Positions 16,308 through 27,079 are shown, counted from the stretch's first letter. The stretch is DNA of 64,000 nucleotides from Sphingomonas gilva (GCF_003515075.1 NZ_QWLV01000007.1:1-64000), one strand, 5' to 3'. Numbers and translations: made by a program. Notes: generated by a model not told the origin, from the letters alone.

Positions 16308-18616
16308 TCCGCGCCTGGCTGCCGCGTCATTCGCTCACCAGCCGGATCACGGCGATCTATGCGACGCTGTTCGTCATCGCCTTCGCTGCGGTGATCGGCA
16401 TCGCCTCGATCGGCATCGACACCTATGTCCAGCGGCAGCTGGTCAAGGAAATGGGCGCGAGCGCATCGGTGTTCGACCGCATCTGGCGCGAGCGCTACGA
16501 TCAGATGGCGTCGGCCGGGCGCGTGCTCGCCGCCGATTTCGGCTTCCGCTCGGCGGTCGCGGTGGACGACGCGGCGACGATCGAATCGGCGCTCGACAGC
16601 CTCAAGACCCGGCTCGACATACCGGTGGCGTTCGTCGTCACCACCGACGGGCGCGTGATCGGCGTGGACGATGCGGCGATCCAGGCGCGCGCCGACACGA
16701 TATGGAACGACCTGGACGGCGGCGCGGAGAGCGGCATCATGGCGCTGGGCGGCGCGATGTTCGGCGCCGTCGCCGCGCCGATCGAGGCGCCCGATCGAAT
16801 CGGCTGGCTGGTCTTCGCGCAGCCGCTCAACACCGCCGACATGGCCGATTTCGCGAAGCTCTCGCCGATCCCCGTCGCCGCCAGCGTGGTCCGCGCGGAC
16901 GCGCTGCCGGCGATGCTGCGCGAGGGCACGGGCGTCGCCGACAACGAGGTCAAGGCCAGGGAGGGCGGCGAGACCGCGCTCTACCGCGCGACCCCGCTCG
17001 CCAGCTTCGGCGGGAAGGGCGAGCCGCACCTGCTGCTGCGCTATTCGCTGACCGACGCGCTCGCCGAATACCGGCCGATGCTGTGGATCCTCGCCGGCAC
17101 CGCGATCGCCGGGCTGCTCTTGACGCTGATCGGCAGCTGGCTGGTCGCGCGCGGCGTCGTCCGCCCGGTGCGCGCGCTGGAGGCGGCGGCCCGGCGCGTC
17201 AGCCTGGGCGACAACGCCAGCGTCGCGGTCGGATCGGAGGACGAGCTGGGGCGGCTGGCCAGCACCTTCAACTTTATGGTCGAAGCGATCGTCGAGCGCG
17301 AGACGCGGATCACCCATATCGCGCTGCACGACACGCTGACCAACCTCCCCAACCGCAAGCTGTTCCGCGAACAGCTCGATCAGGCGCTCCGCCGCATCGG
17401 CGGCCGGGGCAAGCTCGCCGTCGTCTATCTCGATCTCGACCAGTTCAAGTCGATCAACGACACGCTGGGCCATCCCACCGGCGACGCGCTGCTGCGCGCC
17501 GTCGCCAAGCGGCTGGCGGAGGACCTCGACCGCGCGATCATCGCGCGGCTCGGCGGCGACGAGTTCGCCGTGATGGTCGAGGATGTGCGCGGCGACGCCG
17601 ATTTCAACATACTCGCGCGGCGCATCACCGGCATCTTCGACGAGGTGTTCGATATCGAGGGGCACAAGCTGCGCACCGCGACCAGCATCGGCATCGCGGT
17701 CGCGCCGGCCGACGGCATGGACGTCGATCAGCTGATCAAGAACGCCGATCTCGCGCTCTATCGCGCCAAGCAGCAGGGGCGCGGCACCTATCGCTTCTTC
17801 GAGCCGCTGATGGACGCGCAGGCGCGCGCGCGGCGCGACATGGAGGCGGATCTGCGCACCGCCATCGCCGAGCAGCAGTTCGAGGTGCATTTCCAGCCGC
17901 TGTTCAACCTCGCGCGCAAGGAGATTTCCGCCTTCGAGGCGCTGGTGCGCTGGCAGCATCCGGTGCGCGGGCTGATCCCGCCGATCGAGTTCATCCCGCT
18001 CGCCGAGGAGACCGGCCTCATCATCCCGATCGGCGAATGGGTGCTGCGCGAGGCGTGCCGCCAGGCGATCACCTGGCCCGAGGACATCCGCGTCGCGGTC
18101 AACGTCTCGCCGGTCCAGTTCCGCAACACCGGGCTCAACGCCATCGTGCTCCAGGCGCTGACCCATGCCGGGCTGGCGCCAGACCGGCTCGAACTCGAGA
18201 TCACCGAATCGCTGTTCATCGAGAATGTCGAGGCGACGCTCGCCTCGCTCCACGCGCTGCGCGCGATCGGCGTGCGCGTCGCGCTCGACGATTTCGGCAC
18301 GGGCTATTCGTCGCTGAGCTATCTGCGCGCCTTCCCCTTCGACAAGATCAAGATCGACCGCTCGTTCATCGTCGATCTGCTGAAGGAGGACGGATCGACC
18401 GCGATTATCCGCTCGATCACCGCGCTCGCCGACGCGCTGGGGATGGAGACCACCGCCGAGGGGGTGGAAGAGGTCGAGCAGGTCGACATATTGCGCGAGC
18501 AGGGCTGCTCCAGCATCCAGGGCTATCTCTTGTCCAAGCCCGTGCGCGACGATGAGGTCGCGGGCTTCATCCGGCAATTGCAATCGCGCGCCGACGCCTT
18601 CCGCGCGGCCGCATAA
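16304..18616 (+). CDS. Membrane-anchored GGDEF-EAL c-di-GMP protein
   Basis: A 770-residue sensor. It has an N-terminal transmembrane helix (about 12-35), a periplasmic segment of about 220 residues, a second helix (about 259-283), a HAMP linker, a GGDEF domain with intact GGDEF at 417-421 and an EAL domain with intact EAL at 545-547. The EAL active-site set ([32 protein letters not shown]) also looks complete, so both synthase and phosphodiesterase activity are possible. The start codon overlaps the cupredoxin stop. The periplasmic segment could read the state of the copper protein; that is an inference from coupling. Confidence 0.92.
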   Translation: MIRAWLPRHSLTSRITAIYATLFVIAFAAVIGIASIGIDTYVQRQLVKEMGASASVFDRIWRERYDQMASAGRVLAADFGFRSAVAVDDAATIESALDSLKTRLDIPVAFVVTTDGRVIGVDDAAIQARADTIWNDLDGGAESGIMALGGAMFGAVAAPIEAPDRIGWLVFAQPLNTADMADFAKLSPIPVAASVVRADALPAMLREGTGVADNEVKAREGGETALYRATPLASFGGKGEPHLLLRYSLTDALAEYRPMLWILAGTAIAGLLLTLIGSWLVARGVVRPVRALEAAARRVSLGDNASVAVGSEDELGRLASTFNFMVEAIVERETRITHIALHDTLTNLPNRKLFREQLDQALRRIGGRGKLAVVYLDLDQFKSINDTLGHPTGDALLRAVAKRLAEDLDRAIIARLGGDEFAVMVEDVRGDADFNILARRITGIFDEVFDIEGHKLRTATSIGIAVAPADGMDVDQLIKNADLALYRAKQQGRGTYRFFEPLMDAQARARRDMEADLRTAIAEQQFEVHFQPLFNLARKEISAFEALVRWQHPVRGLIPPIEFIPLAEETGLIIPIGEWVLREACRQAITWPEDIRVAVNVSPVQFRNTGLNAIVLQALTHAGLAPDRLELEITESLFIENVEATLASLHALRAIGVRVALDDFGTGYSSLSYLRAFPFDKIKIDRSFIVDLLKEDGSTAIIRSITALADALGMETTAEGVEEVEQVDILREQGCSSIQGYLLSKPVRDDEVAGFIRQLQSRADAFRAAA

Positions 18617-18681
18617 AAGCATCTCGATTCGCGACCGACCTGTGTTAGCCTCCGCCGACGGCGGCACAGGGAGCGCGGCGG

Positions 18682-19143
18682 ATGGCGACCGGTTTCACCC
18701 TCAACGGCAAGGCGGTGTCGTTCGACGGCCCGCCCGATACGCCTCTCCTCTGGGTCATTCGTGACGCCCAAGGACTGACCGGCACCAAATATGGCTGCGG
18801 CGTCGCCCAGTGCGGCGCGTGCACGGTGCATCTCGACGGCAGGAACCGGCGGTCGTGCGTCACGCCGGTCAGCACCGTCGCGGGCAAGTCGGTCACCACC
18901 ATCGAGGGGGTGCGCGGGGCGGAGGCCGAGGCGGTCAAGCGCGCCTGGATCGCGCTCGACGTGCCGCAATGCGGCTATTGCCAGTCGGGCCAGGTGATGT
19001 CGGCGATCGGGCTGCTCACCGCCAAGGCCGATCCGTCGGACGAGGATATCGATCACGCCATGGCGGGCAATATCTGCCGCTGCGCCACCTATGTCCGCAT
19101 CCGCCAGGCGATCAAGGACGCGGCGAAGGCGGTGGCGGCATGA
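18682..19143 (+). CDS. iorA: Isoquinoline 1-oxidoreductase-type small subunit, (2Fe-2S) protein
   Basis: A 153-residue alpha subunit of a xanthine-oxidase-family hydroxylase. An N-terminal ferredoxin domain binds one cluster through Cys39, Cys44, Cys47 and Cys59 ([13 protein letters not shown] and RRSC). A C-terminal four-helix domain binds the second through QCGYCQSG and GNICRCATY. It passes electrons from the molybdenum subunit to an acceptor, here probably the cytochrome encoded two genes downstream. Its stop overlaps the next start as ATGA. The actual substrate, a N-heterocycle or aldehyde, cannot be told from sequence. Confidence 0.9.
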   Translation: MATGFTLNGKAVSFDGPPDTPLLWVIRDAQGLTGTKYGCGVAQCGACTVHLDGRNRRSCVTPVSTVAGKSVTTIEGVRGAEAEAVKRAWIALDVPQCGYCQSGQVMSAIGLLTAKADPSDEDIDHAMAGNICRCATYVRIRQAIKDAAKAVAA

Positions 19144-21287
19144 ACGCGGTCACGCCAACCCGCCGCGCGGTGCTCGCCGGGGCGAGCGGCAGCCTGGTGC
19201 TGGGCTTCAGCCTGCCCGCGCGCGCCCGCGCGGCGCAGCCCGCCAGGCCCTTCCGCCCCAACGCCTTCGTCTCGATCGCGCCCGACAGCAAGGTCACGGT
19301 GATGATCAAGCATGTCGAGTTTGGCCAGGGCCCCTCGACCGGCCTCGCCACACTCGTCGCCGAGGAGCTCGACGCCGATTGGGGCCAGATGCGCGTCGAG
19401 CAGGCGCCGGCCAACGATCCGCTCTACAAGAACCTCGCCTTCGGCACGATGGGGACGGGTGGGTCGACCGCGATCTCCAACAGCTGGATGCAGATGCGCA
19501 CCGCCGGCGCGGCCGCGCGCGCGATGCTGGTCGCGGCGGCGGCGAAGCGCTGGGGCGTGCCGGCGGCGCAGGTGAAGGTGGCGAAGGGCGTGGTCAGCCA
19601 CGGCGCGCGCACCGCGAGCTTCGGCGAGCTCGCCGCATCGGCCGCGACGATGCCCGTCCCCGAAAAGCCCGCGCTCAAGGACCCGGCGGACTTCACCCTG
19701 ATCGGCACGCGGCTGCCCAAGCTCGACACCCCGGCCAAGACCGACGGATCGGCGATCTTCACCATGGACGTGTCGCGGCCGGGCATGATCCACACCGCGA
19801 TCCTCCACCCGCCCGCCTTCGGCGCGACGCTCGAGCGCTTCGACGGCGCGGCGGCGCACGCGGTGCCCGGGGTGATCGCGGTGCGCGCCGTGCCGCAGGG
19901 CGTCGCGGTCTATGCGAGGGACAGGCACGCCGCGCTCACCGGCCGAAAGGCGCTCACCGCCGAATGGGATTTCGAGCAGGCGGAGACACGGTCGAGCGCG
20001 GAGATGGAGCAGGCCTACGCCGCCCGCGCGCGCACGCCGGGGGTGCAGGCGGGCGGGCATGGCGATCCCGCCGCGGCGCTCGCCGCCGCCGCGAAGACGA
20101 TCGAGGCGGAGTATTTCTTCCCCTTCCTCGCCCATGCGACGATGGAGCCGCAGGATGCGGTGATCGAATGGCGGCCGGGCAAGGCCGATGTCTGGCTGGG
20201 CAGCCAGTTCCAGGTGGGCGAGACCACCGCCATCGCCAAGACGCTTGGCGTGCCCTTCGAAGGCATGAGCCTGCACAACCAGTTCTGCGGCGGCAGCTTC
20301 GGCCGCCGCGCGACGCCGGACATGGGCTTTGCGGTCGAGGCGGCCGCGATCGCCAAGGCGCACGGGCCGGGCGCGTACAAGCATGTCTGGACGCGCGAGA
20401 ACGACATGCGCGGCGGGCGCTACCGCCCGCTCGGCATCCACCGCATCCGCGGCGGGATCGACGCCGAGGGGCGGATCACCGCCTGGGATCACGTCATCGC
20501 GATGCAGAGCTTCATGAAGGGCACCCCGATGGCCGGCCCGGAGATCGCCAAGGGCCTCGACGGCAGCGCGACCGAAGGCGCGCACGAGCTGCCCTATGCC
20601 GTGCCCAACCATCGCTGCGGCTATCATATGATGGAGAACGGCGTGCCGACCCTGTGGTGGCGCTCGGTCGGCCATACCCATACCGGCTATGCGGTGGAGA
20701 CCTTCGTCGACGAGCTGCTCGCGCTCGCGGGGAAGGACGCGGTCGAGGGGCGGCTGACGATCCTGGTCGACAAGGAGCCGCGCTATGCCGGGGTGCTGCG
20801 CCGCGTCGCCGAGATCGCCGATTGGTCGGGGCCGAAGGCGCAGGACGGCCGCACGCGCGGCGTCGCCCTGGTCAAGAGCTTCGGCAGCTATGTCGCGCAG
20901 ATCGCCGAGGTGTCGCGCTCGGACGAGGGCATCCCCCGCGTCCACAAGGTCTGGGCGGCGGTCGATTGCGGCATCGCGGTCAATCCCGATGTCATCGCCG
21001 CGCAGGTCGAGGGCGGGCTCGGCTACGGCTTGGGGGCGGCGCTGTTCAACGAGCTGACGATCGAACCGGGGGGGATGGTGCGCGAAGGCAATTTCGACAG
21101 CTATCGCTGCCTCAAGATCGCCGAGATGCCGGCGGTCGAGGTGTCGATCGTCAAGTCGGCCGAGAACCCGACCGGGATCGGCGAGCCCGGCCTGCCGCCG
21201 GTCGCGCCCGCGGTCGCCAACGCCTGGCGCGCGCTGACGGGCAAACCGGTCCACCGGCTGCCCTTCGTCAAGGGAGTGGTGGCATGA
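19140..21287 (+). CDS. iorB: Isoquinoline 1-oxidoreductase-type large subunit (molybdopterin cytosine dinucleotide binding)
   Basis: A 715-residue catalytic subunit with a Tat-type leader ([19 protein letters not shown]), so the complex is periplasmic. Molybdopterin-binding blocks are visible: [38 protein letters not shown] and the C-terminal [17 protein letters not shown] with the base-like Glu of xanthine-oxidase enzymes. The split-domain, Tat-exported form with a separate small subunit is typical of the IorAB/aldehyde dehydrogenase branch. The start ATG 19140 overlaps the iorA stop. An open frame beginning upstream at 18810 overlaps iorA and is not used. Confidence 0.9.
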   Translation: MNAVTPTRRAVLAGASGSLVLGFSLPARARAAQPARPFRPNAFVSIAPDSKVTVMIKHVEFGQGPSTGLATLVAEELDADWGQMRVEQAPANDPLYKNLAFGTMGTGGSTAISNSWMQMRTAGAAARAMLVAAAAKRWGVPAAQVKVAKGVVSHGARTASFGELAASAATMPVPEKPALKDPADFTLIGTRLPKLDTPAKTDGSAIFTMDVSRPGMIHTAILHPPAFGATLERFDGAAAHAVPGVIAVRAVPQGVAVYARDRHAALTGRKALTAEWDFEQAETRSSAEMEQAYAARARTPGVQAGGHGDPAAALAAAAKTIEAEYFFPFLAHATMEPQDAVIEWRPGKADVWLGSQFQVGETTAIAKTLGVPFEGMSLHNQFCGGSFGRRATPDMGFAVEAAAIAKAHGPGAYKHVWTRENDMRGGRYRPLGIHRIRGGIDAEGRITAWDHVIAMQSFMKGTPMAGPEIAKGLDGSATEGAHELPYAVPNHRCGYHMMENGVPTLWWRSVGHTHTGYAVETFVDELLALAGKDAVEGRLTILVDKEPRYAGVLRRVAEIADWSGPKAQDGRTRGVALVKSFGSYVAQIAEVSRSDEGIPRVHKVWAAVDCGIAVNPDVIAAQVEGGLGYGLGAALFNELTIEPGGMVREGNFDSYRCLKIAEMPAVEVSIVKSAENPTGIGEPGLPPVAPAVANAWRALTGKPVHRLPFVKGVVA

Positions 21288-21904
21288 GCCCGCGCGTCAT
21301 CGGGCTGTCCGCGCTCGCCGGCGCGACGCTGGCGCTGCCGCTCGCGCTCGTCGCCGCGCCGCAGGAAAACGGCCTGCGCAATCCGGCCGACTTCGCCTCG
21401 ATCGCCGACCGGAACCAGCGATCGGCCGCGATCTTCACCGAAATGGGCAAGGTGCTGACCCACCCCCGCTGCGTCAATTGCCATCCGCGCACCGATCGGC
21501 CGCTGCAGGACGACAGGGGCGAGCCGCACATGCCCGCGGTGGTGCGCGGCAATGCGGCGGGCACGGGCGCGCCGGGGCTCGAATGCGCGACCTGCCACGG
21601 CCCCGCCAATGTCGCGTTCGAAAGCGGCGTGGGCAGCGTTCCCGGCCATCCGTTGTGGCACCTCGCGCCGATCGAGATGGCGTGGGAAGGCAAGTCGCTC
21701 CGCCAGATCTGCGAGCAGTTGAAGGACCGGCGGCGCAACGGCAACAAGACCCTCGCCGAGCTGCACGAGCACAACGCGCATGACAGCTTGGTCGGCTGGG
21801 GCTGGAATCCCGGCGAAGGCCGCACTCCCGCGCCCGGCACCCAGGCCGAATTCGGCGCGCTGACCAAGGCGTGGATCGACACCGGAGCGCACTGCCCGGC
21901 GTGA
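21284..21904 (+). CDS. Dihaem c-type cytochrome of the Ior hydroxylase
   Basis: A 206-residue exported protein (signal peptide about residues 1-25) with two haem-binding CxxCH motifs, RCVNCH and ECATCH. The spacing and the [14 protein letters not shown] ending are those of small cytochromes encoded next to IorAB-like enzymes. It should take electrons from the (2Fe-2S) subunit to the respiratory chain. The start overlaps the iorB stop (ATGA), completing a three-gene coupled operon. Confidence 0.85.
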   Translation: MSPRVIGLSALAGATLALPLALVAAPQENGLRNPADFASIADRNQRSAAIFTEMGKVLTHPRCVNCHPRTDRPLQDDRGEPHMPAVVRGNAAGTGAPGLECATCHGPANVAFESGVGSVPGHPLWHLAPIEMAWEGKSLRQICEQLKDRRRNGNKTLAELHEHNAHDSLVGWGWNPGEGRTPAPGTQAEFGALTKAWIDTGAHCPA

Positions 21905-21927
21905 GGTTCGCCGATGGGGTAAAGCCC

Positions 21928-22350
21928 TCAGGCCGCCGCGCTGCGGCGGGTCTCCGCGAGCAGCGGGTAGAGCTCCTCGTCCTCGCATTTCACCCGCGCT
22001 TCGAGCGCGGCCAGCAGCGTGCGCACCGCGCGGCAATAGCCGGGCCAGTCGCCGGCGATCGCGTCGCCGGTCCAGTCCGCCATATGCTCGTTGAACTGGT
22101 CGCTCAGCCGGCAGAGCTCGGCCTTGTAGCGCCGCGCCACCGCGGCGACGCCGGGGCGCGGGTCCTTGTCCAGCCGCGCATAGACATGCGCGTCCTCCAG
22201 CGCGAGGTGGCGCGTCAGCGTGCGCGCCAGCCCCCAACGGCACCGGCCGAGCCCCCCCGGGTCGGTCAGCGTCGGCGTGCTGGTGCGCTTGAGGAGCTCG
22301 CCGGCGATCCGGGTGAGCTCGCGGTGATCGTCCCGCAACTGATCGTACAT
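21928..22350 (-). CDS. Hemerythrin HHE-domain protein
   Basis: A 140-residue four-helix protein with the HHE-type ligand pattern: DDHREL near the N terminus, RHLALEDAHVY, FNEHMADW and a C-terminal CEDEELYPLL. Such domains hold a di-iron centre that binds O2 or NO or protects iron-sulfur repair. I start at ATG 22350, just before YDQLRDDH; the open frame reaches 22422 but the extra residues do not resemble the family. It is convergent with the cytochrome gene with only 23 bp between stops. Its role here is unknown. Confidence 0.85.
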   Translation of the reverse strand: MYDQLRDDHRELTRIAGELLKRTSTPTLTDPGGLGRCRWGLARTLTRHLALEDAHVYARLDKDPRPGVAAVARRYKAELCRLSDQFNEHMADWTGDAIAGDWPGYCRAVRTLLAALEARVKCEDEELYPLLAETRRSAAA

Positions 22351-22478
22351 CGAATCGGACCTTCGGATCGGAGGGTCCCCACAGCCCCAGCTATTGATGG
22401 TAGCGGTTAACAAATTGGCCATCCGCCGGGTTGAGGGCCGATGCTTTCCATGCGAATTGAGAATTTAATGGCCCAACT

Positions 22479-22570
22479 CGTCGCCCCTGCGCAGGCAGGG
22501 GCCTCAGTCGGCAAGCGCAACGTTGGATGTGCCACAAACCCAGCGGCCCCTGCCTGCGCAGGGACGACGA
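22479..22570. repeat. Repeat family A, copy A2
   Basis: The arm is GCCCCTGCGCAGGCAGGGGC and the centre again contains GGATGTGCCACAAACCC. It lies between the PBP gene end and the upstream hemerythrin gene. The remainder of 22351-22584 is non-coding and probably holds the hemerythrin promoter. Confidence 0.88.
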
Positions 22571-22584
22571 GGGAGGAACGACCT

Positions 22585-24618
22585 CTACCCGCCCGGCGGC
22601 GGCTGCGGAGCGGGCGGGGCGGTCGGCGGCGCGTCGGGCTCGGCCTGGACATCGAAGCCGTTGGGGCCGATGCCGAGATTGAGGTTCAGCCCCTCCAAAT
22701 CGGTCTCGATGCGGATGCTGTCGTTGCCGATGACGAACAGGTTGGCGGGATCGTCCTCCAGCTCCACCTCGGGCTCCTCGCGCGGCGCGGCGCGCGCGGG
22801 GGCGAGGTCGAGCGCGCCGGTCATGAAGTCGCGCCAGATGCGCGCCGGCACCGTTCCGCCGGCGAGCCCCGGATTGGGGCTGTTGTCGTCGTTGCCGACC
22901 CACACCCCGACCACGAGGTCGCCGGCGAAGCCGACGAACAGCGCGTCGCGATAGTCCTGCGTCGTCCCGGTCTTGCCATAGGCGGGAACCGGCAGCCGCG
23001 CCTCATGGGCGGTGCCGCGATCGACCGCCGCGCGCAGGAAGGTCTTCATGTCCTCCTGCACCTCCGCGCCCATCGATCGGTCCGGGTCGCGCAGCCGCTG
23101 CCACAGCGACCGGTCCTGCGGCGGCAGGCCGTGCGCGCGCACCGGATATTGCCCGGCGGCGACCGCGGCATAGGCGGCGGTCAGCTCGATCAGCGTCATC
23201 TCCGACGTGCCGAGCGCGATCGTCGCGTCGCTGCCGATCGGCGTCGTCACCCCCAGGTCGCGCGCGGCGCGGGCGACCGCGGCGGGGCCGACCTCGTTGG
23301 TCAGCTGCGCCGCGGCGACGTTGGACGAGGCGGAAAAGGCGCGGCGCAGGCTGATCTCGCCGCGATAGACCCCGCCGTCATTCTTGGGCGACCAGTCGGC
23401 GATGGTGATCGGCTCGTCCGCGATCATGTCCTCGGGCGTCTTCCCCGCGCGCAGCGCCGCCAGATAGACGAACAGCTTGAAGGTCGATCCCGGCTGCCGC
23501 TTGGCCTGGGTCGCGCGGTTGAACGGCGATTTCTTGTAGTCCTTGCCGCCCAGCATTGCGACGACGGTGCCGTCGGGCCGCATCGCCACCAGCGCCACCT
23601 GCGCCTTGTTCAGCCCCGCGCGGTTGACGACGCGCACCGCCAGCCGCTGCAGATCGCGGTCGAGCGTGGTCGCGACGCGCGTGTCGCCGTAAGCCGGCCC
23701 CGCCGCCTCGCGCGCCATCGGCATCACCCAGTCGGCGAAATAGGTGCCGGTGGGCAGCTGGTCGGTGCGGTTGACCTTCAGCCGCGCGGGCCGCACCGCC
23801 TCCGCCTCGGCCTCGCTCAGGAACCCGGCGTCGGCCATCGCGCCGACCACCAGCGCCTGCCGCTCGCGCGCGCCTTCGAGGTTGCTCGTCGGGGCGAGCC
23901 GCGATGGCGCCTTGACCAGCCCCGCCAGCATCGCCGCCTGGGCGATCGTCAGGTCTTCGGGCGCCTTGCTGAAATAATGCTTCGCCGCCGCCGACAGGCC
24001 GTAGACATTGTCGCCGAAATAGGCGGCGGAGAGATAGCGCGACAGGATCTCGTCCTTGGTCAGCCACGCCTCCAGCCAGAAGGCGATCAGCGCCTCGCGC
24101 GCCTTGCGCCCCGTGGTGCGGTCCGACGAGAGGAAGGCGAGCTTCGCCAGCTGCTGGGTGATCGTGCTGCCGCCCTCGACCACGCCGCCCGCGCGCGCAT
24201 TGTTCCACGCGGCGCGGACGATGCCGCGCGGATCGACGCCCCAATGCGTGCGGAAGCGGCGGTCCTCGATCGCCATGAACGCCTCCGGCACATGCGCGGG
24301 CAGCTTGGCGACGTCGACCGGCGGACCGATGATCGCGCCGTGCCGCGCGATCGGCGTGCCGTCGGAGGCGAGCAGCGTGACGCTGGGCGGCGCGATCGGC
24401 TCGAGCGATTTCGATAGCGGCGCGGTCACCGCCAGCCAGGCGACCGCGAGGACGAACAGCACGATCAGCGCCGCCACCCCGCGCATGAACCAGCGCCACT
24501 TGGACGTGCGCGGTTTGGCCGGGGGGGCGGGGGGCAGCCCGTCGGCATAGGCGGGCGCGCTCGTCAGGTCGGGCGCGGCGCGGCGCAATTCGTCGGGAAA
24601 GGGATCGATCATGCGCAT
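22585..24618 (-). CDS. Class A penicillin-binding protein 1A-like (transglycosylase/transpeptidase)
   Basis: A 677-residue bifunctional peptidoglycan synthase. After a proline-rich cytoplasmic tail and one transmembrane helix (about 46-67), a GT51 transglycosylase domain shows AIEDRRFRTHWGVDP, GGSTITQQLAK and LSRYLSAAYFGDNVYG. A transpeptidase domain follows, with PGSTFK (active-site Ser), SASSN and YGKTGTT. The C terminus is an acidic, proline-rich extension. It polymerises and cross-links murein on the outer face of the inner membrane. ATG 24618 and ATG 24612 are both possible starts. It is a single gene. Confidence 0.92.
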   Translation of the reverse strand: MRMIDPFPDELRRAAPDLTSAPAYADGLPPAPPAKPRTSKWRWFMRGVAALIVLFVLAVAWLAVTAPLSKSLEPIAPPSVTLLASDGTPIARHGAIIGPPVDVAKLPAHVPEAFMAIEDRRFRTHWGVDPRGIVRAAWNNARAGGVVEGGSTITQQLAKLAFLSSDRTTGRKAREALIAFWLEAWLTKDEILSRYLSAAYFGDNVYGLSAAAKHYFSKAPEDLTIAQAAMLAGLVKAPSRLAPTSNLEGARERQALVVGAMADAGFLSEAEAEAVRPARLKVNRTDQLPTGTYFADWVMPMAREAAGPAYGDTRVATTLDRDLQRLAVRVVNRAGLNKAQVALVAMRPDGTVVAMLGGKDYKKSPFNRATQAKRQPGSTFKLFVYLAALRAGKTPEDMIADEPITIADWSPKNDGGVYRGEISLRRAFSASSNVAAAQLTNEVGPAAVARAARDLGVTTPIGSDATIALGTSEMTLIELTAAYAAVAAGQYPVRAHGLPPQDRSLWQRLRDPDRSMGAEVQEDMKTFLRAAVDRGTAHEARLPVPAYGKTGTTQDYRDALFVGFAGDLVVGVWVGNDDNSPNPGLAGGTVPARIWRDFMTGALDLAPARAAPREEPEVELEDDPANLFVIGNDSIRIETDLEGLNLNLGIGPNGFDVQAEPDAPPTAPPAPQPPPGG

Positions 24619-24773
24619 CGCCGTGGGAACTGTGTTACTACACTAAGACAGCGCGAGCAAGTGTGCGCACGTCGGGGTGTGGCGCGCGCCCGCGCCGATG
24701 GCAAGCGATTGCCGCTTGGCCCGATGCAAGGGGGATTGGCAGCCGCGCCTTCACCGCATACCCCGCATCTTGC

Positions 24774-25892
24774 ATGAAACCGCTCTCCGGCATCCGCGTC
24801 ATCGAGCTCGCCCGCATCCTCGCCGGGCCGTGGTGCGGGCAGCTGCTCGCCGATCTGGGGGCGGAGGTGATCAAGGTCGAGCGCCCCGGCGCGGGCGACG
24901 ACACGCGCCACTGGGGCCCGCCCTTCCTCCACGACGCGGATGGCAGCAACCTCGACGCCGCCTATTTCCACGCCTGCAACCGCGGCAAGCAGGGGCGCGG
25001 CATCGATATCGCCACGGCCGAGGGCCAGGCGGAGGTCCGCGCGCTGGTCGCGGAGGCGGACGTCGTCATCGAGAATTACAAGGTCGGCGGCCTCGCCAGA
25101 TACGGGCTCGACCACGCCAGCCTGTCGGCGCTCAATCCGCGTCTCGTCACCTGCTCGATCACGGGCTTCGGCCAGACGGGGCCCTATGCCCACCGCGCCG
25201 GCTACGACTTCATCATCCAGGGCATGGGCGGGGCGATGTCGCTGACCGGCGAGCCAGACGGCGCTCCGCAAAAGGCCGGCGTCGCCTATGCCGACATCTT
25301 CACCGGCGTCTATTCGGCGGTCGCGATCCTCGCCGCGCTGCGCCGGCGCGACGCGACCGGCAAGGGCACGCATATCGACATGGCGCTGCTCGACACCCAG
25401 GTCGGCGTGCTCGCCAACCAGGCGCTCGGCTGGATGGCGAGCGGCGCGACCCCGCGCCGCTGGGGCAACGGCCACGCCAATCTCGCCCCCTATCAGGCGT
25501 TCGACGCGGCGGACGGCGCGCTGATCGTCGCGGTCGGCAATGACGGCCAGTTCGCCAGGCTGTGCGGCATTCTTGGGCTGGAGGCGATGGCGACGGACCC
25601 GCGCTTCGCGACCAATCCCGCGCGCGTGGTCAACCGCGACGCCATGCTGCCGCTCCTGTCGGAGGCGATCGCGCGCTGGCGAAAGCAACCGCTTGCCGAC
25701 GCGCTGGAGGCGGCGGGCGTCCCCGCCGGGCCGATCAACACCGTGCCGGAGGTGTTCGCCGACCCGCAGGTCGTCGCGCGCGGCATGAAGATCGACGCGG
25801 GCGGCGTCCCCGGCCTCGCCAGCCCGATCGTCATCGACGGCGTGCGCATGGCGAGCGACCGCCGCAGCCCGCCCCGCCCCGCAAACGATTGA
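24774..25892 (+). CDS. CaiB/BaiF (family III) CoA transferase
   Basis: A 372-residue class III CoA transferase, moving CoA between carboxylic acids through an aspartyl anhydride. It begins PLSGIRVIELARILAGPWC, contains EVIKVERPGAGDDTR and has the catalytic Asp in AYADIFTGVYSA, followed by GKGTHIDMALLD. The start is ATG 24774; the upstream extension is poorly conserved. Its stop overlaps the next gene's ATG by one base. The substrate acid is unknown. Confidence 0.9.
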   Translation: MKPLSGIRVIELARILAGPWCGQLLADLGAEVIKVERPGAGDDTRHWGPPFLHDADGSNLDAAYFHACNRGKQGRGIDIATAEGQAEVRALVAEADVVIENYKVGGLARYGLDHASLSALNPRLVTCSITGFGQTGPYAHRAGYDFIIQGMGGAMSLTGEPDGAPQKAGVAYADIFTGVYSAVAILAALRRRDATGKGTHIDMALLDTQVGVLANQALGWMASGATPRRWGNGHANLAPYQAFDAADGALIVAVGNDGQFARLCGILGLEAMATDPRFATNPARVVNRDAMLPLLSEAIARWRKQPLADALEAAGVPAGPINTVPEVFADPQVVARGMKIDAGGVPGLASPIVIDGVRMASDRRSPPRPAND

Positions 25893-27079
25893 TGCGGCCG
25901 CTGGAAATTGCCGTCGCCGGCTGCGGACCGGCCGGGCTGGCGGCCGCGTTGCTGCTCCACCGCGCCGGCCACCGCGTCACGCTGTACGACCGGTTCGAGG
26001 CGCCCGAGCCGATCGGCTCGGGGCTGATGATCCAGCCGACCGGCCAGGCGGTGCTCGCCGCGCTTGGGCTGGAAGACGAACTGATCGCCCGCGGCGCGCG
26101 GATCGACCGGCTGGTCGGCTGGGCGGGCAAGCGCACCGTGCTCGACGTGCGCTACGATTGCCTGCGGGGGAAGCGCTTCGGCATCGGCATCCACCGCGCG
26201 ACGCTGTTCGCGCTGATGCACGACGCCGCGCGCGCGGCGGGCATCCGCTTCGTCACCGGGCATGAGATCACCGGCTGCGAGCCGCGCGGCGACGGGCGCG
26301 TGCTGACCTTCGCCGACCGCGCGGTGACTCGCCCCTACCAGCTCGTCGTCGACGCGCTCGGCGCGCGCAGCCGATTGCGGGGAGAAACCGGCCGCGCGCT
26401 CGCCTATGGCGCGCTCTGGGCCAGCCTCGACTGGCCCGATGCGGGCTTCGACACCGCAGCGCTGCAGCAGCGCTACCGCGCGGCGCGCGTCATGGCGGGG
26501 GTGCTGCCGATCGGTACGCCGCCCGGCTTCGAGCGCCCACAAGCCGCCTTCTTCTGGTCGCTGCGCGCCGACCGGTTGGAGGCGTGGCGCGCCGCCGGGC
26601 TCGCCCGCTGGAAGGCGGAGGTGCTCGCGCTGTGGCCCGAAACCGCGCCGCTGATCGATCAGATCGCCGATCCCGATCAGCTCACCTTCGCGCGCTACGC
26701 CCACCGCACGCTCGCGGCCCCGTGCGAGCTGGCGATGATCCATATCGGCGACGCCTGGCACGCGACCAGCCCGCAGCTCGGCCAGGGCGCCAACATGGCG
26801 CTGCTCGACGCCTGGGCGCTCGCCCGCGCGCTCGATGGGGCGAGTGCCGATCTGGCGCGCGCCCTGAACCGCGCCGTCGCGCTCCGCCGCCGCCACGTCC
26901 GGCTCTATCAGGCGCTGTCGCTGCTGCTGACGCCGGTCTACCAGTCGGACGGCCGCCTCGTCCCCTGGCTGCGCGACTGGCTGGTCGGCCCCCTGTCGCG
27001 CACCTGGCCCGTCCCCCAGATCCAGGCGGCCATGGTCAGCGGCCTCGTCGCCAACCCCCTCCGCCGCCTGGGGCTGTAG
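25892..27079 (+). CDS. FAD-dependent aromatic-type monooxygenase
   Basis: A 395-residue group A flavoprotein monooxygenase. It has the dinucleotide-binding GxGxxG motif in VAGCGPAGLAAALLLHRAG, a DG-like motif DALGARSRLR, and the FAD ribityl-binding GDAWHATSPQLGQGANMALL. Relatives hydroxylate aromatic or heterocyclic acids using NAD(P)H and O2. The one-base TGATG overlap with the CoA transferase gene implies coupled translation, so a pathway that activates and hydroxylates a ring acid is possible. The substrate is not predictable. Confidence 0.88.
   Translation: MRPLEIAVAGCGPAGLAAALLLHRAGHRVTLYDRFEAPEPIGSGLMIQPTGQAVLAALGLEDELIARGARIDRLVGWAGKRTVLDVRYDCLRGKRFGIGIHRATLFALMHDAARAAGIRFVTGHEITGCEPRGDGRVLTFADRAVTRPYQLVVDALGARSRLRGETGRALAYGALWASLDWPDAGFDTAALQQRYRAARVMAGVLPIGTPPGFERPQAAFFWSLRADRLEAWRAAGLARWKAEVLALWPETAPLIDQIADPDQLTFARYAHRTLAAPCELAMIHIGDAWHATSPQLGQGANMALLDAWALARALDGASADLARALNRAVALRRRHVRLYQALSLLLTPVYQSDGRLVPWLRDWLVGPLSRTWPVPQIQAAMVSGLVANPLRRLGL

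Noticed and set aside
16238..18667. 809-residue minus-strand open frame opposite the GGDEF-EAL gene
   Set aside because: Antisense shadow; the plus frame has intact domain motifs.
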